The notes: generated by a model from the sequence alone, not told the origin. A DNA stretch of 64,000 nucleotides from Mucilaginibacter sp. (GCF_025359345.1 NZ_JANYGQ010000035.1:124001-188000), one strand, 5' to 3'; positions 9,713-18,564 are shown, counted from the first letter of the stretch. Made by a program: numbers and translations.

Positions 9713-9892
9713 TTAATATATCCTTTTGGTATGCCTGTAAAAATTTATATGCCTGATGATGCAGCTTGCAAAGGCCGCCCCCACCAGGATTTTTAATAAT
9801 ACCGGAGTTTTGTCGAACCCATCGTTGTTATATCCTATAACAGTTACGGTGGCAACAAATAATAAATCCGTTATTAATAAAACTTTGTTCAT
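9713..9892 (-). CDS. 59-residue small membrane protein inside the nuo operon
   Basis: An ATG at 9892 (minus strand) directly follows the nuoE stop codon with no spacer, and the ORF ends 7 bp before nuoF, so it fills the nuoE-nuoF gap almost exactly. The product begins MNKVLLITDLLFVATVTVIG and has two hydrophobic stretches (about residues 4-20 and 32-46) and a basic tail ending RHTKRIY. Codon use looks like its neighbours. I do not recognise a family. The position suggests co-expression with the NADH-dehydrogenase module, perhaps as an accessory or assembly factor, but that is inference. It could also be a fortuitous ORF, though the exact fit argues against this. Confidence 0.6.
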   Translation of the reverse strand: MNKVLLITDLLFVATVTVIGYNNDGFDKTPVLLKILVGAAFASCIIRHINFYRHTKRIY

Positions 9893-10417
9893 TTAATTAC
9901 GTGCCTTAACTTTTAAATCTGCAATTAACGCGTCAACCGACTGGTTGGTTAAATTTTCATAAAAAGTATATTCGGGCCCTATTTGTAACACCGGTCCGTA
10001 ACCGCAGGCGGCAAGGCATTCCACGCCGCGCCAGCTAAACAGGCCGTCAGGGGTAACTTCACCTTCTTTTACACCCAGTGTTTGTTCAATATGGTCCATT
10101 ATTTTTTCGGCGCCTACAATACCGCAGGGGCCGGTGCGGCAAACCTCCAACACGTATTTGCCCTGCGGGCGCATAAAATACATGCTGTAAAAAGTGGCCA
10201 CTTCGTAAACCTCAATATCCTGTATTTTCAGGTATTCGGCAACCTTATCCATCGCCTTTGAGCTTAGCCAGCCATATTCGGCTTGCACAAGGTGCAAAAT
10301 AGGTAACAATGCCGATTTTTGCTTTCCTGAGGGATAGCGGCTTACTATATCATCAAACTGTTTTACCAGCTCGGGGCTAAAGGTAACCTCCTGCTGTTGT
10401 TCGTCAACTCTAAGCAT
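9893..10417 (-). CDS. nuoE: NADH-quinone oxidoreductase subunit E
   Basis: Thioredoxin-like [2Fe-2S] subunit (cluster N1a) of the NADH-oxidising module. 174 residues. The four cluster cysteines are in CRTGPCGIVGAEKI and CLAACGYGPVLQIG. The first 80 residues form the helical domain typical of the family. The start overlaps the nuoD stop by 8 bp, indicating translational coupling. Confidence 0.96.
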   Translation of the reverse strand: MLRVDEQQQEVTFSPELVKQFDDIVSRYPSGKQKSALLPILHLVQAEYGWLSSKAMDKVAEYLKIQDIEVYEVATFYSMYFMRPQGKYVLEVCRTGPCGIVGAEKIMDHIEQTLGVKEGEVTPDGLFSWRGVECLAACGYGPVLQIGPEYTFYENLTNQSVDALIADLKVKARN

Positions 10418-11621
10418 CTAACTCTCCGGCTATAACGTTTAAACTACTCATGTTAATAATTGCATCACTCAATAACATCCCCCGGCTCATTGGCGCGTAC
10501 ATCTGGTAATTGATAAAGCTTGGCCTGCGGAAATGCAGCCTGTATGGCGACCTGCCGCCATCGTTCACCAAATAGAACCCTAACTCGCCATTTGCACCCT
10601 CAACCGAATGATAAACCTCGGTAGTTGGGGTCGGCACCTCGCCCATCACTATTTTAAAGTGATAAATAAGGGCTTCCATGTTATTGTAAACTTCCTCTTT
10701 TGGCGGAAGGTAAAAATCAGGTACATCGGCGTGGAAAATATCGGTCGGCTCTTTTTCAAGCTTGGCCAGCGCCTGCTCAATTATGCGCAGACTTTGCCAC
10801 ATCTCTTCATTACGCACCAAAAAGCGGTTGTAAACATCGCCATTGGTGCCAACAGGTACTTCAAATTCAAAATCTTCGTATGAAGAGTAAGGGTTCATCG
10901 CCCTCACGTCGTAATCGACACCTGTTGCACGCAGTATCGGGCCGCTCCAGCTGTAGCTTAACGCGTCTTCGGCAGTAACTGCAGCTACGTCACGGGTACG
11001 ATCAACGAATATCCTGTTACGGTTAAACAGAGATTCGAATTCTTTTAATGTCTTTGGGAAAGTCTTTAAAAACTTGCGTAGCTTATCAAACGCGATGGTA
11101 TTGAAATTGCGCTCAAATCCGCCGATACGGCCGATATTTGTTGTTAAGCGCGAGCCGCAAACTTCTTCATAAATTTCGTAAATAGCTTCGCGGTGCTCCA
11201 TCATATACAGGAAACCCGTGAAAGCGCCGGTATCAACACCCAATACGCCATTGCAAACAATGTGGTCGCTTATGCGGGCCAGTTCCATAACAATAACACG
11301 CAGGTAATCCACACGTTTTGGCATCTCGATACCCAATAGCTTTTCAACTGTCATGTGCCAGCCCATGTTGTTTATGGGCGATGAGCAGTAGTTCAGCCTG
11401 TCGGTTAGCGGGGTTATCTGGTAAAAGGGCCGGTGTTCGGCAATTTTTTCGAAGGCGCGGTGTATGTAGCCTATGGTTGAAACGCCGCTTACGATGCGCT
11501 CGCCATCCAACTGCAGCACATTCTGGAAAACACCATGTGTTGCCGGGTGCGTTGGCCCCAAATTCAGGGTCGACAGCTCATTTTGCGGGTCGTTATCTGT
11601 ATATACCGGATGGTTTTGCAT
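10410..11621 (-). CDS. nuoD: NADH-quinone oxidoreductase subunit D
   Basis: 49-kDa subunit of complex I, related to hydrogenase large subunits, forming the quinone pocket. 403 residues. Conserved segments include LNLGPTHPATHG near the N-terminus (quinone-head His), YCSSPINNMGWHMTVEKLLG, and a C-terminus with SLNVIAGELDA. NuoC and NuoD are encoded separately, unlike the fused NuoCD of E. coli. Confidence 0.97.
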   Translation of the reverse strand: MQNHPVYTDNDPQNELSTLNLGPTHPATHGVFQNVLQLDGERIVSGVSTIGYIHRAFEKIAEHRPFYQITPLTDRLNYCSSPINNMGWHMTVEKLLGIEMPKRVDYLRVIVMELARISDHIVCNGVLGVDTGAFTGFLYMMEHREAIYEIYEEVCGSRLTTNIGRIGGFERNFNTIAFDKLRKFLKTFPKTLKEFESLFNRNRIFVDRTRDVAAVTAEDALSYSWSGPILRATGVDYDVRAMNPYSSYEDFEFEVPVGTNGDVYNRFLVRNEEMWQSLRIIEQALAKLEKEPTDIFHADVPDFYLPPKEEVYNNMEALIYHFKIVMGEVPTPTTEVYHSVEGANGELGFYLVNDGGRSPYRLHFRRPSFINYQMYAPMSRGMLLSDAIINMSSLNVIAGELDA

Positions 11622-11626
11622 CTCTG

Positions 11627-12130
11627 TTATCTTCCAAAAAAGTAATCTTTCTTATCAACACGGTTCGGGTCTTCCAGCGGAAATTCTTTTCGCATCGGGA
11701 AGGCCGTCATGTCGTCAACATTCAATATCCTGCGTAAATCAGGATGGCCGTCAAATATCACCCCAAAAAAGTCATATGTTTCGCGTTCCATCCAGTTGGC
11801 ACCATTCCAAAGTTCGGTAGCCGTTGGCATGTGCACATCGCCATCGGTCATGAATACCTTAAGACGGATGCGTACATTGTTAACCAGGCTGTGCAAATGG
11901 TATATTACGCCTATTTGCTTTTCCTGTTCCGGATAGTGTATAGCGGTTATATCAGTTAAGTATATAAACTGAAGAGCAGCGTCATTTTTTAAATAAGATA
12001 AAATGGCAATAATGTTGTCTTTGCCTGTTTCCAGGGTAAGCAAACCAAAAGGTTCGCCAACTAAGGTCAACTGCTCCGGGAACTCCGCGTTTAATTTATT
12101 TAAAAGCTCTTCGTTTGAAAATTTGCCCAT
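11627..12130 (-). CDS. nuoC: NADH-quinone oxidoreductase subunit C
   Basis: 30-kDa subunit of the complex I peripheral arm, a scaffold without cofactors. 167 residues. The signature is visible as WMERETYDFFGVIFDGHPDLRRILN, followed by FPLEDPNR. It overlaps nuoB by one base and is followed by nuoD after 5 bp. Confidence 0.96.
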   Translation of the reverse strand: MGKFSNEELLNKLNAEFPEQLTLVGEPFGLLTLETGKDNIIAILSYLKNDAALQFIYLTDITAIHYPEQEKQIGVIYHLHSLVNNVRIRLKVFMTDGDVHMPTATELWNGANWMERETYDFFGVIFDGHPDLRRILNVDDMTAFPMRKEFPLEDPNRVDKKDYFFGR

Positions 12131-12672
12131 TATTGTATTCCGTATGAAGCTAATAGTTTTTGGTATTGCGGCTCATTTCTGCGGCGCAGTGTTTCGGTTT
12201 GTACCAGTTTCTGGATTGCCATAAAGCCATCAATAATAGCTTCGGGACGTGGCGGGCATCCGGGCACGTAAACGTCAACCGGGATCACCTCATCAATACC
12301 CTGCAAAACCGAATAGGTATCAAAAATACCACCGCTTGAAGCACAGGCGCCAACGGCCATTACCCAACGGGGCTCGGCCATTTGCAAATATACCTGCCTT
12401 AAAACAGGGCCCATTTTTTTGGATATAGTGCCCATAACCATCAGCAGGTCGGCCTGGCGCGGCGAAAAGCTCAAACGCTCGGCGCCGAAACGAGAAAGGT
12501 CATAGTGCGAAGCCATGGTGGCCATAAATTCAATGCCGCAGCACGAAGTGGCAAACGGCAGTGGCCATAATGAATTTGAACGCGCTAAACCTATTGCTTT
12601 ATCAAGCGAGGTGGCAAAAAAACCTGCACCTTCTACGCCTGCGGGGGCATCAACTAATTGAATATCACTCAT
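12130..12672 (-). CDS. nuoB: NADH-quinone oxidoreductase subunit B
   Basis: Holds cluster N2, the last [4Fe-4S] cluster before quinone. 180 residues. Cluster ligands are the tandem cysteines in ATSCCGIEFMA, the Cys in GACASSGGIFD and the Cys in VPGCPPRPEAI. It is the first gene of the tightly packed nuoB-nuoN unit. A TAAATTTG box about 107 bp upstream suggests its own promoter, separate from nuoA. Confidence 0.97.
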   Translation of the reverse strand: MSDIQLVDAPAGVEGAGFFATSLDKAIGLARSNSLWPLPFATSCCGIEFMATMASHYDLSRFGAERLSFSPRQADLLMVMGTISKKMGPVLRQVYLQMAEPRWVMAVGACASSGGIFDTYSVLQGIDEVIPVDVYVPGCPPRPEAIIDGFMAIQKLVQTETLRRRNEPQYQKLLASYGIQ

Positions 12673-12778
12673 GATGTATTTGATACAAAAACCCTTCCAT
12701 TTTTACTCCGTAATTTCAAACCTATTGCAACGCTTGTGAGCTTATAACAGATTGTATACTGCCGGTAAAAAAGTTTGA

Positions 12779-12786
12779 CAAATTTA
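12779..12786 (-). promoter_or_regulatory. Candidate -7 box for nuoB-N
   Basis: TAAATTTG on the minus strand matches the Bacteroidota -7 consensus TAnnTTTG. It would give a leader of roughly 100 nt before nuoB. No clear -33 TTTG was found. Confidence 0.4.
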
Positions 12787-12852
12787 CAACAATTTATAAT
12801 GTAAGAGATACACTATGCAATAAGGTGAATATATTTAGAATTATTCCAAATA

Positions 12853-12889
12853 GTCATTTGTCATTTCGCTTCGCTGTCATTTGTCATTG
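12853..12889. repeat. GTCATTT heptamers in the nuoA-nuoB gap
   Basis: Two GTCATTT units, a 9-nt spacer CGCTTCGCT, then GTCATTT and GTCATTG. This is the same 7-nt phase as the array that ends at the nuoA stop codon about 45 bp further on. Confidence 0.6.
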
Positions 12890-12933
12890 GTAAAGCAAAC
12901 GATTTTATGACTAGCTCCACTTTATCTTTCGGT

Positions 12934-12968
12934 CTTTTCAGACTTCAGACTTCCGACTTCAGACTTAA
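12934..12968. repeat. 7-nt-phased array overlapping the nuoA stop codon
   Basis: Units GACTTCA, GACTTCC, GACTTCA and GACTTAA follow one another exactly in phase from 12941. A weaker unit precedes them. The last unit overlaps the nuoA stop codon at 12965-12967. Confidence 0.75.
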
Positions 12969-13336
12969 TCCCAATCCAGCGCGCCTTTTTTAATAACGTA
13001 GAAAAAGCCCAACAGCAGCGTACCCATAAAGATAAACATCTCTATCATGCCGGTTTTGCCAAGATCTTTAAAATTTACTGCCCAGGGGTACATAAATATT
13101 ACTTCCACATCAAACAGCACAAAGAGGATGGCCACCAGGAAATATTTAATTGAAATTGGCGTGCGTGCGTTACCAATAACCTCGATACCCGACTCAAACG
13201 GGGTAAGCTTATCCTTGGTAGCCCGTTTTGGGCCAATTTTATGGGTTATAAACATGATGGTAACCACAAAACCTAAAGCTACCAGCATTTGAAAAATGAT
13301 GGGCAAATAATTAACGGGCAAACTTTGTACTTCCAT
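12965..13336 (-). CDS. nuoA: NADH-quinone oxidoreductase subunit A
   Basis: Small three-helix complex I subunit. From the ATG at 13336 the protein has 123 residues and starts MEVQSLPVNYLPIIF. An in-frame ATG five codons upstream (13351) exists, but it overlaps the promoter-like box at 13341-13348, so the inner start is preferred. Conserved features are KLTPFESGIE and a helix-2 acidic patch (LFDVEVIFMYPWAVNF). Unlike the classical layout it is separated from nuoB by 292 bp of noncoding DNA, so it may be a separate transcript. Confidence 0.95.
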   Translation of the reverse strand: MEVQSLPVNYLPIIFQMLVALGFVVTIMFITHKIGPKRATKDKLTPFESGIEVIGNARTPISIKYFLVAILFVLFDVEVIFMYPWAVNFKDLGKTGMIEMFIFMGTLLLGFFYVIKKGALDWD

Positions 13337-13340
13337 GGTG

Positions 13341-13348
13341 CAAATATA
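13341..13348 (-). promoter_or_regulatory. Candidate -7 box for nuoA
   Basis: TATATTTG on the minus strand, 4 nt before the preferred nuoA start, fits TAnnTTTG. It implies a very short or absent leader. It lies between a terminator hairpin and the gene. Confidence 0.4.
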
Positions 13349-13362
13349 CAAATGGTTATATA

Positions 13363-13392
13363 ATAAAAAAGCCTCCCGGTAAATCGGAAGGC
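13363..13392 (-). terminator. Rho-independent terminator of the TPR gene
   Basis: In minus-strand RNA an 8-bp stem GCCTTCCG/CGGGAGGC (one U-G wobble, 6-nt loop) is followed by TTTTTTATTA. It sits 24 bp after the TPR stop codon and just before the nuoA promoter, insulating the two. Confidence 0.8.
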
Positions 13393-13416
13393 TTTCTTTT
13401 ATTATTGAATAATTAC

Positions 13417-15156
13417 TTATTTGCTTTTGCCGCCGGTTTTCTTGGTAGCAAAGTAATATTTTACCTGAGGGTTTTCAGGGTCGAACGTTTGCGCCTTAGT
13501 GTACAAATCAAGCGCCTTTGCCGAGTCCTTTTCTTTATTTTCCGCATAATTACCTAAATATGCAAGAGCAACACCCATTGATGTCTTTTCATCATCCTTA
13601 AGCGGTGTCGTTTTTGCAGTAATTAACTGAACATACTGCTCAAAAAACGGCTTAGCTAAACCTTTAATATTATTTCTATCGCCGTCTTCAAAGTCTTTAA
13701 CATTGGCGTGGAAGTATAAAATTTGCGCATTAGGCTTTGCACCTAGTTTACGTTCAACATAACTAAACGCAGTGTCGGCTTTGGCAAGAATTGTCGTATC
13801 AGGCTTTATAGTTTTATCTGTCTGTTGTTTAATAAGCTGGCCTTTGTAAACCTGGTAATAGCTGAAAGCTTCTTTGAAGTGGTCGTTAAGTTGCGCGTTT
13901 CTTGATCTTTCAGTAAATGTCTTTAAGGCTTGGGCCGCGTCTGCATAGTTGTGCAAATTATACAAAGTGGTGCCAATTTCACCATAAATATCCACGTTAC
14001 TGGTATCGACAGTTAAGGCAGTGCGCAACGTTTGAACGCCTACAGAATCTTTTTTCTGTAATATTTGTGAACGCCCTAAATACAAATAATCATTTGGAAG
14101 CAAACGTTTTGCATCAGCTTCTTTTATCCATTTCGTCAATGCCGACTCAGCAGCAGGATAATCCTTATTTTCAAAAGCCGCGTAACCCAAATAACGGTAA
14201 GCTCTTAAATTACTTTTCGCTGATGCAGATAAATCAGTAGCAACTTTCTGCAATTGCACGTAATCTTTTGTTCGTACCAAAAAGTCAGCATAACGCATCT
14301 GCGATTCAACCGAGTAATCAGTAAGGCTGATGTATTTTTTGTATTGCTCAGCCGCATCTTTTACCAACGCATCGTATTTCGTTGGGTCTTTTGGCGACTC
14401 ACGTAAATCGGTTTCAGCCCATTCGCGGTAAGCGGGACCGTAGTTAGGGTCGATAGCTAAAGCAGCTTTAAACTGGTCTTTCGATCCGTCAAAGTTATCA
14501 GCATATTGCCATAACACGCCCAGTGCCACGTTTGCAGCAGCCGATTTCTCCATCGCCAACGCACCACTATAGCTGGTATAAGCATCATTGCTTTTTAATT
14601 GTGAGCGATATGCATCGCCCATTGCGATAAGTATTTCGGCGTCTTTCGGATTAACCGCTTTGCCTTTGGTTAGAACTGCGATAGCTGCGTCAGCATCAGC
14701 AGGTGTTATTTTCGACCCGTTAATTCCTTTACTGCTGCCGTTAACCGGTAATAAATAGCTTAAACCAATGTATAAATATGGCTTGCTGTTTTTACCTGCT
14801 ACGGCAATAGCCTGGTTAAAGTTATTGGTAGCAGTTGCATTATCTTTTTCGATATGGGCCACGGCACCAATACCAACCATGTTTAATGGCGATTTTGAGT
14901 TTATGGCTAAACCTTTGTTAAATATGGCCTTCGCCGAGTCGGCGTAGTCCTGCTTGATGTATACCCAACCCAGGTAAAAGTAGTTTTCGTCTTTGTCGGC
15001 CTGTGTGGTTGTCAGGTTTTTAAGCATCGACTTTGCTTTCTGATACTGCTCGGCATCGATAGCCTTTTTTGCATCGGCTAAACTCTGTGCAAATACCGAT
15101 GACCCCAAAAACATCAAACCCAGCCCTGCTCCGGCTATCTTACTGATCATTTTCAT
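13417..15156 (-). CDS. Large secreted tetratricopeptide-repeat protein
   Basis: 579 residues beginning with a signal peptide (MKMISKIAGAGLGLMFLGSSVFAQS, cleavage probable after AQ or AQS). The rest is helical TPR-like repeats; recognisable units are YFYLGWVYIKQDYADSAKAIFNKG near residue 60 and further repeats about every 35-45 residues to the C-terminus, which is rich in Lys. It lies downstream of the TonB/ExbBD cluster on the same strand, separated by 238 bp. Similar TPR proteins accompany TonB clusters in Bacteroidota. The role is unknown; a periplasmic scaffold is a guess. Confidence 0.8.
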   Translation of the reverse strand: MKMISKIAGAGLGLMFLGSSVFAQSLADAKKAIDAEQYQKAKSMLKNLTTTQADKDENYFYLGWVYIKQDYADSAKAIFNKGLAINSKSPLNMVGIGAVAHIEKDNATATNNFNQAIAVAGKNSKPYLYIGLSYLLPVNGSSKGINGSKITPADADAAIAVLTKGKAVNPKDAEILIAMGDAYRSQLKSNDAYTSYSGALAMEKSAAANVALGVLWQYADNFDGSKDQFKAALAIDPNYGPAYREWAETDLRESPKDPTKYDALVKDAAEQYKKYISLTDYSVESQMRYADFLVRTKDYVQLQKVATDLSASAKSNLRAYRYLGYAAFENKDYPAAESALTKWIKEADAKRLLPNDYLYLGRSQILQKKDSVGVQTLRTALTVDTSNVDIYGEIGTTLYNLHNYADAAQALKTFTERSRNAQLNDHFKEAFSYYQVYKGQLIKQQTDKTIKPDTTILAKADTAFSYVERKLGAKPNAQILYFHANVKDFEDGDRNNIKGLAKPFFEQYVQLITAKTTPLKDDEKTSMGVALAYLGNYAENKEKDSAKALDLYTKAQTFDPENPQVKYYFATKKTGGKSK

Positions 15157-15394
15157 TTTGCGTTAAATTTTTTTAAAGACAGTGGTATTAAAAATGAACA
15201 GCTAATTTAAAATAAAGCCGTCATAAATATCCCACCGGATTAATAATTTATTTTAGTTATTTATAGTTTGCCACGCCTTAAAGCGTGATTTAGTTAGTTA
15301 CGTAAGCTTGCTACAGCAATGTTGCATTTACAATAATATAAATTTTTGACTAAAAATCAACAAACAAGTTTAAACAAGTTTGTACAATATTATA

Positions 15395-16303
15395 TCACTG
15401 TACTATTTTCTTCACGATGTTGACCTCCCTGCCGGGAATATCAAACGGTAAAAGTCCCGATTTAAGAATAATGCGCTGCCCGCGGTCGCCGGCAATAAAC
15501 GCTGCAAATTCCATACCTAATCCCATTTTGCCCGTAAAATTTAAAATATATAATTTACGGGTAAGCGGGTATTGTTTTAATGCAAGGGACTCCTGCGAAG
15601 GCAAAAAGTATTGGCCCGAAGGCTTGCTGTCATCCTTCACCGATACAATTTTAACCTTATTTACCGCGTCTTCGTAGTCTTTCTCTGGGTCATTGAGCCA
15701 GCTAAAACCGGTAATACCTATAGCATTGGGGTGCGTGCTAACGTATTGTACAACTTCCTTGTTTGATTTTAGCGAGTAAATATTTTTCTGTTTAAATTCC
15801 TTAGTACCCGAAAATTCTTTTAAATAACGTACCAAACCAGAGTTCGGGTTATCAAAAACGATGTCTTTATCGGTTTTAGTATCCCCGGTAAGCATCTTTT
15901 TTATCTCGCTTACAGTAATAGTGGTATCGTTGGAGGCCTGGTTAACAATCAATGCGATGGCATCTATTGCAAAACAGTTAACGATCAGGCTTATATTTTT
16001 TGATTTAAGTACCTTGTTTTCTTCAGCAGTCATCTCACGCGACATCAAAAGCACCCTTGCACTGTCGGCAAATAACATATTTACGGCGTTGTTCTCGGGC
16101 GCATAAATAACCTTTGGGTGGCCATCTTTGTAAAGCGCGCCATAAACGTAAAGTTCCTGGTCAACAATCGGCTTTAACGATTCATCAACCACAAATATCT
16201 TTGAGCGGTCAACACCGCTAACAGTTTTAACCTTGTGTTCGCAGCTTGCAAACAGGGCAAGCCATGCAGCGCCGGCGGTTATAATTTTTAAACTATATTT
16301 CAT
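15395..16303 (-). CDS. PstS-like phosphate/substrate-binding lipoprotein
   Basis: 302 residues with a lipoprotein signal (lipobox-like LFASC, Cys21). The body resembles the PstS/PBP-like-2 family: ALIVNQASNDTTITVSEIKKMLTGD is the classic segment linking the domains, followed by GLVRYLKEF and NAIGITGFSWLND. The C-terminal KSGLLPFDIPGREVNI replaces the usual PstS ending. No Pst permease genes are nearby. It overlaps the upstream 75-residue ORF by 11 bp, and that ORF follows TonB, so it belongs to the TonB/ExbBD transcription unit. Phosphate binding is family knowledge, not shown here. Confidence 0.75.
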   Translation of the reverse strand: MKYSLKIITAGAAWLALFASCEHKVKTVSGVDRSKIFVVDESLKPIVDQELYVYGALYKDGHPKVIYAPENNAVNMLFADSARVLLMSREMTAEENKVLKSKNISLIVNCFAIDAIALIVNQASNDTTITVSEIKKMLTGDTKTDKDIVFDNPNSGLVRYLKEFSGTKEFKQKNIYSLKSNKEVVQYVSTHPNAIGITGFSWLNDPEKDYEDAVNKVKIVSVKDDSKPSGQYFLPSQESLALKQYPLTRKLYILNFTGKMGLGMEFAAFIAGDRGQRIILKSGLLPFDIPGREVNIVKKIVQ

Positions 16304-16520
16304 CGGGCTTCTTTTTTATCAAACGCGAAAAACGTAAAACTCCGTAGCCTACCAGTACCAGGCCGAAAACTATGCGTTGTGTTTTGGATAGATTGGGTAA
16401 CATGGCGTCCCAAAACATCACCATCATGGCTAATGTTATTACACAAACAAACCCCAACACGCCTAAAATAAGCAAAAACCGCCTTGCGGGCGATTTTTGC
16501 TCGTTATTGTTAAATAACAT
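16293..16520 (-). CDS. Small two-helix membrane protein
   Basis: 75 residues with two hydrophobic segments (about 15-35 and 48-64) separated by a short polar loop and ending in a basic tail (RLIKKKPDEI). It starts 14 bp after the tonB stop and overlaps the PstS-like gene by 11 bp, so it is co-translated with both. No family recognised. The setting suggests an accessory of the TonB/ExbBD apparatus. Confidence 0.7.
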   Translation of the reverse strand: MLFNNNEQKSPARRFLLILGVLGFVCVITLAMMVMFWDAMLPNLSKTQRIVFGLVLVGYGVLRFSRLIKKKPDEI

Positions 16521-16534
16521 CTAATACTTATTTT

Positions 16535-17350
16535 TTATTCAGAAAGTGCAAACGAAATTGGCACGCTGTAAGCAACACGAACCGGACGTCCGTTTTGAAT
16601 ACCTGGGCTCCATTTTGGTGAAGCTTTAATTACGCGGGCAGCTTCCTCATCGCAACCATCGCCAATACCACGGGTTACGTGTATATCAGTCAATGAGCCA
16701 TCGCGCTCGCAAACAAAGCTTACTATAACTTTACCTTGTGTACCGTTTTCTCTTGCTACTGCCGGGTATCTCATAGTTTTCTGCAGGTAAGCATAAAACT
16801 TCTCCATACCACCCGGGAATACCGGAACCTGTTCAACCGAGGTAAAGATCTTATTAGGGTCTTCCTCTGTTACTTTGGTATCAGACGTACCAACAGGCTC
16901 GTCAATAACCACATCGGCGTTTTTGTCGCCTTTCAGGTTCTTTTGGCCAGGGTCGGCAACCTTCAATTCTTCAATTGTAGGTGGTTTTTCTTTTACCTCA
17001 ACGTCAGGTTTTACAATCGGAGGCGGGAATTTAACCTGGTCAACCTTTGGTTTAGGCGGCTCAGGCGGAGGTGGCGGAGGTGGTTTTTTCAAATCCACTG
17101 GCGGTGGCGAAAGCACCACGTTGGTAATCTTGATCTTCTCTTTACCCTTTGGTATAAAGCCGGAGATCATGTCGATAATTGTATTTGCAGATATAGCCAC
17201 AACAAACACGATGATACCAATAATTAAAGCTTTAGCGGTATTTCTACCGTTGTCTTTCCTTAGTTCGTATGCACCATAAGCTTTGTTGCGATCTGTAAAA
17301 ACAGTATCAATCCATTTCTGGTCTAATATGTCTAATTTCGATCCAAACAT
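16535..17350 (-). CDS. Energy transducer TonB
   Basis: Couples the inner-membrane proton-motive force to outer-membrane TonB-dependent receptors. 271 residues: a cytosolic N-terminus (residues 1-38), one membrane helix (about 39-61), a proline-rich periplasmic spacer (about 82-112, with a run of seven prolines), and a C-terminal TonB domain from about 175 (PVFPGGMEKFYAYLQKTMRY, then GKVIVSFVCERDGSLTDIHV). It follows two exbD genes and exbB in the same direction and forms one functional unit with them. Confidence 0.92.
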   Translation of the reverse strand: MFGSKLDILDQKWIDTVFTDRNKAYGAYELRKDNGRNTAKALIIGIIVFVVAISANTIIDMISGFIPKGKEKIKITNVVLSPPPVDLKKPPPPPPPEPPKPKVDQVKFPPPIVKPDVEVKEKPPTIEELKVADPGQKNLKGDKNADVVIDEPVGTSDTKVTEEDPNKIFTSVEQVPVFPGGMEKFYAYLQKTMRYPAVARENGTQGKVIVSFVCERDGSLTDIHVTRGIGDGCDEEAARVIKASPKWSPGIQNGRPVRVAYSVPISFALSE

Positions 17351-17397
17351 TTTTTTTGGCTTTAATATTAATTAACGTTCAAGTAATACATTTATTA

Positions 17398-17937
17398 CTA
17401 GTAATTTCCCTGTGATTTAAGTGCTTCAACCTCTATTGGTAATATCTTAACAATAGCGTATGATTTCACAGCGGTTATGCTCATTTCGTCGAGCGTAGCC
17501 ACCAGGTTTTCGTAAGTTGATTTGTCGCTTGGCTTAATCAAAACGATCATAAAATTGTCAGGTGCTGCGTGTGTTGAAGCAACCTGGTTTCCGTTATCAA
17601 TTAAGGCTTTGCGCAAGCCATTAGGGCCGTATCCATCAACAGTAGGTGCTGATTTTCCCGGTAAGCCCATGTACCATTCAACTTTATTGTGGGCGCCTAA
17701 CAAAATAGTCATCGTACGTGATTCGGCAACAGGTAACTGGTTTTTAATAACCGAGTTATCTGGCATTGCCAAATTCATCGCCTTTGGCTTGTTAAGCGTA
17801 GTGGTAAACATAAAGAATGTGATCAATAAGAAAGCCAGATCCACCATCGCGGTTAAATCCACGCGCGTTGATGCCTTTTTGCTTCTTACCTTCCCGCCTT
17901 TATGCTTACCCCCGCCGGAGGTATCTAATTCTGCCAT
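17398..17937 (-). CDS. ExbD/TolR family biopolymer transporter (second copy)
   Basis: 179 residues. A basic cytosolic N-terminus (KHKGGKVRSKKASTRVDLTAM) leads into one membrane helix with the conserved Asp (VDLAFLLITFFMFTTTL, residue about 32), the proton-translocating residue of ExbD. The rest is the periplasmic domain. It starts 3 bp after the first exbD copy. Two tandem ExbD paralogues are usual in this type of Bacteroidota cluster, where they may form heteromers with ExbB. Confidence 0.9.
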   Translation of the reverse strand: MAELDTSGGGKHKGGKVRSKKASTRVDLTAMVDLAFLLITFFMFTTTLNKPKAMNLAMPDNSVIKNQLPVAESRTMTILLGAHNKVEWYMGLPGKSAPTVDGYGPNGLRKALIDNGNQVASTHAAPDNFMIVLIKPSDKSTYENLVATLDEMSITAVKSYAIVKILPIEVEALKSQGNY

Positions 17938-17940
17938 TTT

Positions 17941-18564
17941 CTAGTGTCTTTTAGGTGCCGCTTTAAGCGTCGTAATTAAATCAAATTTAAAAAGTTTCTG
18001 GTGTCCTAATACGGATATAACCGTATTAACGGACGGGTATTCTTCCAACCTGTCACCCTTTATAGCTATGCTGAAATCTTTACCGTGCAGTGCCTTATCG
18101 GCCTGGCGCGCAGTAATTATCCAGTTTGATAGCTCATTGTTTGTGGTTGTATCGGCAGGGATACCTTTTTGTTCGAAATTTTTCATCTGGTCGCTCGGCG
18201 TATTTAAAAACTGCTTCATCTGGTTCATCGGTACGCCGAAGATCTCAGTATTGGCAAATTTATTTATTTCGGCCGGGGTGAATGATACACCAGATCTCTC
18301 ACCCATTGTTTTTAATGCTTCCTGGCGTACATCGTTACCGCTAAATCCGAGGAATATTTTACCTCCCTTACCTATCGATATCGTTAAAACGTTATCATCC
18401 GGTATCGTCACTTCTTTGGATGAGGGCGGGACTTCAGCTTTTGAAGGGTCCTCAACCTTTGGTTTTGCCGTTAATATGAAAAAGGTGAGCAATAGGAAAG
18501 CCACATCACACATGGCTGTCATATCTATTGCCGTGCTTTTTCGGGCAACTTTTACTCTGGGCAT
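17941..18564 (-). CDS. ExbD/TolR family biopolymer transporter (first copy)
   Basis: 207 residues. The N-terminal membrane helix contains the proton-carrying Asp in AMCDVAFLLLTFFILTAK (about residue 19). The periplasmic part is longer than in the second copy and carries an inserted segment around residues 85-150 (EINKFANTEIFGVPMNQMKQ). It lies between exbB (93 bp upstream) and the second exbD. Confidence 0.9.
   Translation of the reverse strand: MPRVKVARKSTAIDMTAMCDVAFLLLTFFILTAKPKVEDPSKAEVPPSSKEVTIPDDNVLTISIGKGGKIFLGFSGNDVRQEALKTMGERSGVSFTPAEINKFANTEIFGVPMNQMKQFLNTPSDQMKNFEQKGIPADTTTNNELSNWIITARQADKALHGKDFSIAIKGDRLEEYPSVNTVISVLGHQKLFKFDLITTLKAAPKRH

Noticed and set aside
12853..12968. Possible CRISPR array in the nuoA-nuoB gap
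   Set aside because: Units are 7 nt, adjacent and degenerate, with no spacers of 25-40 nt and no cas genes.
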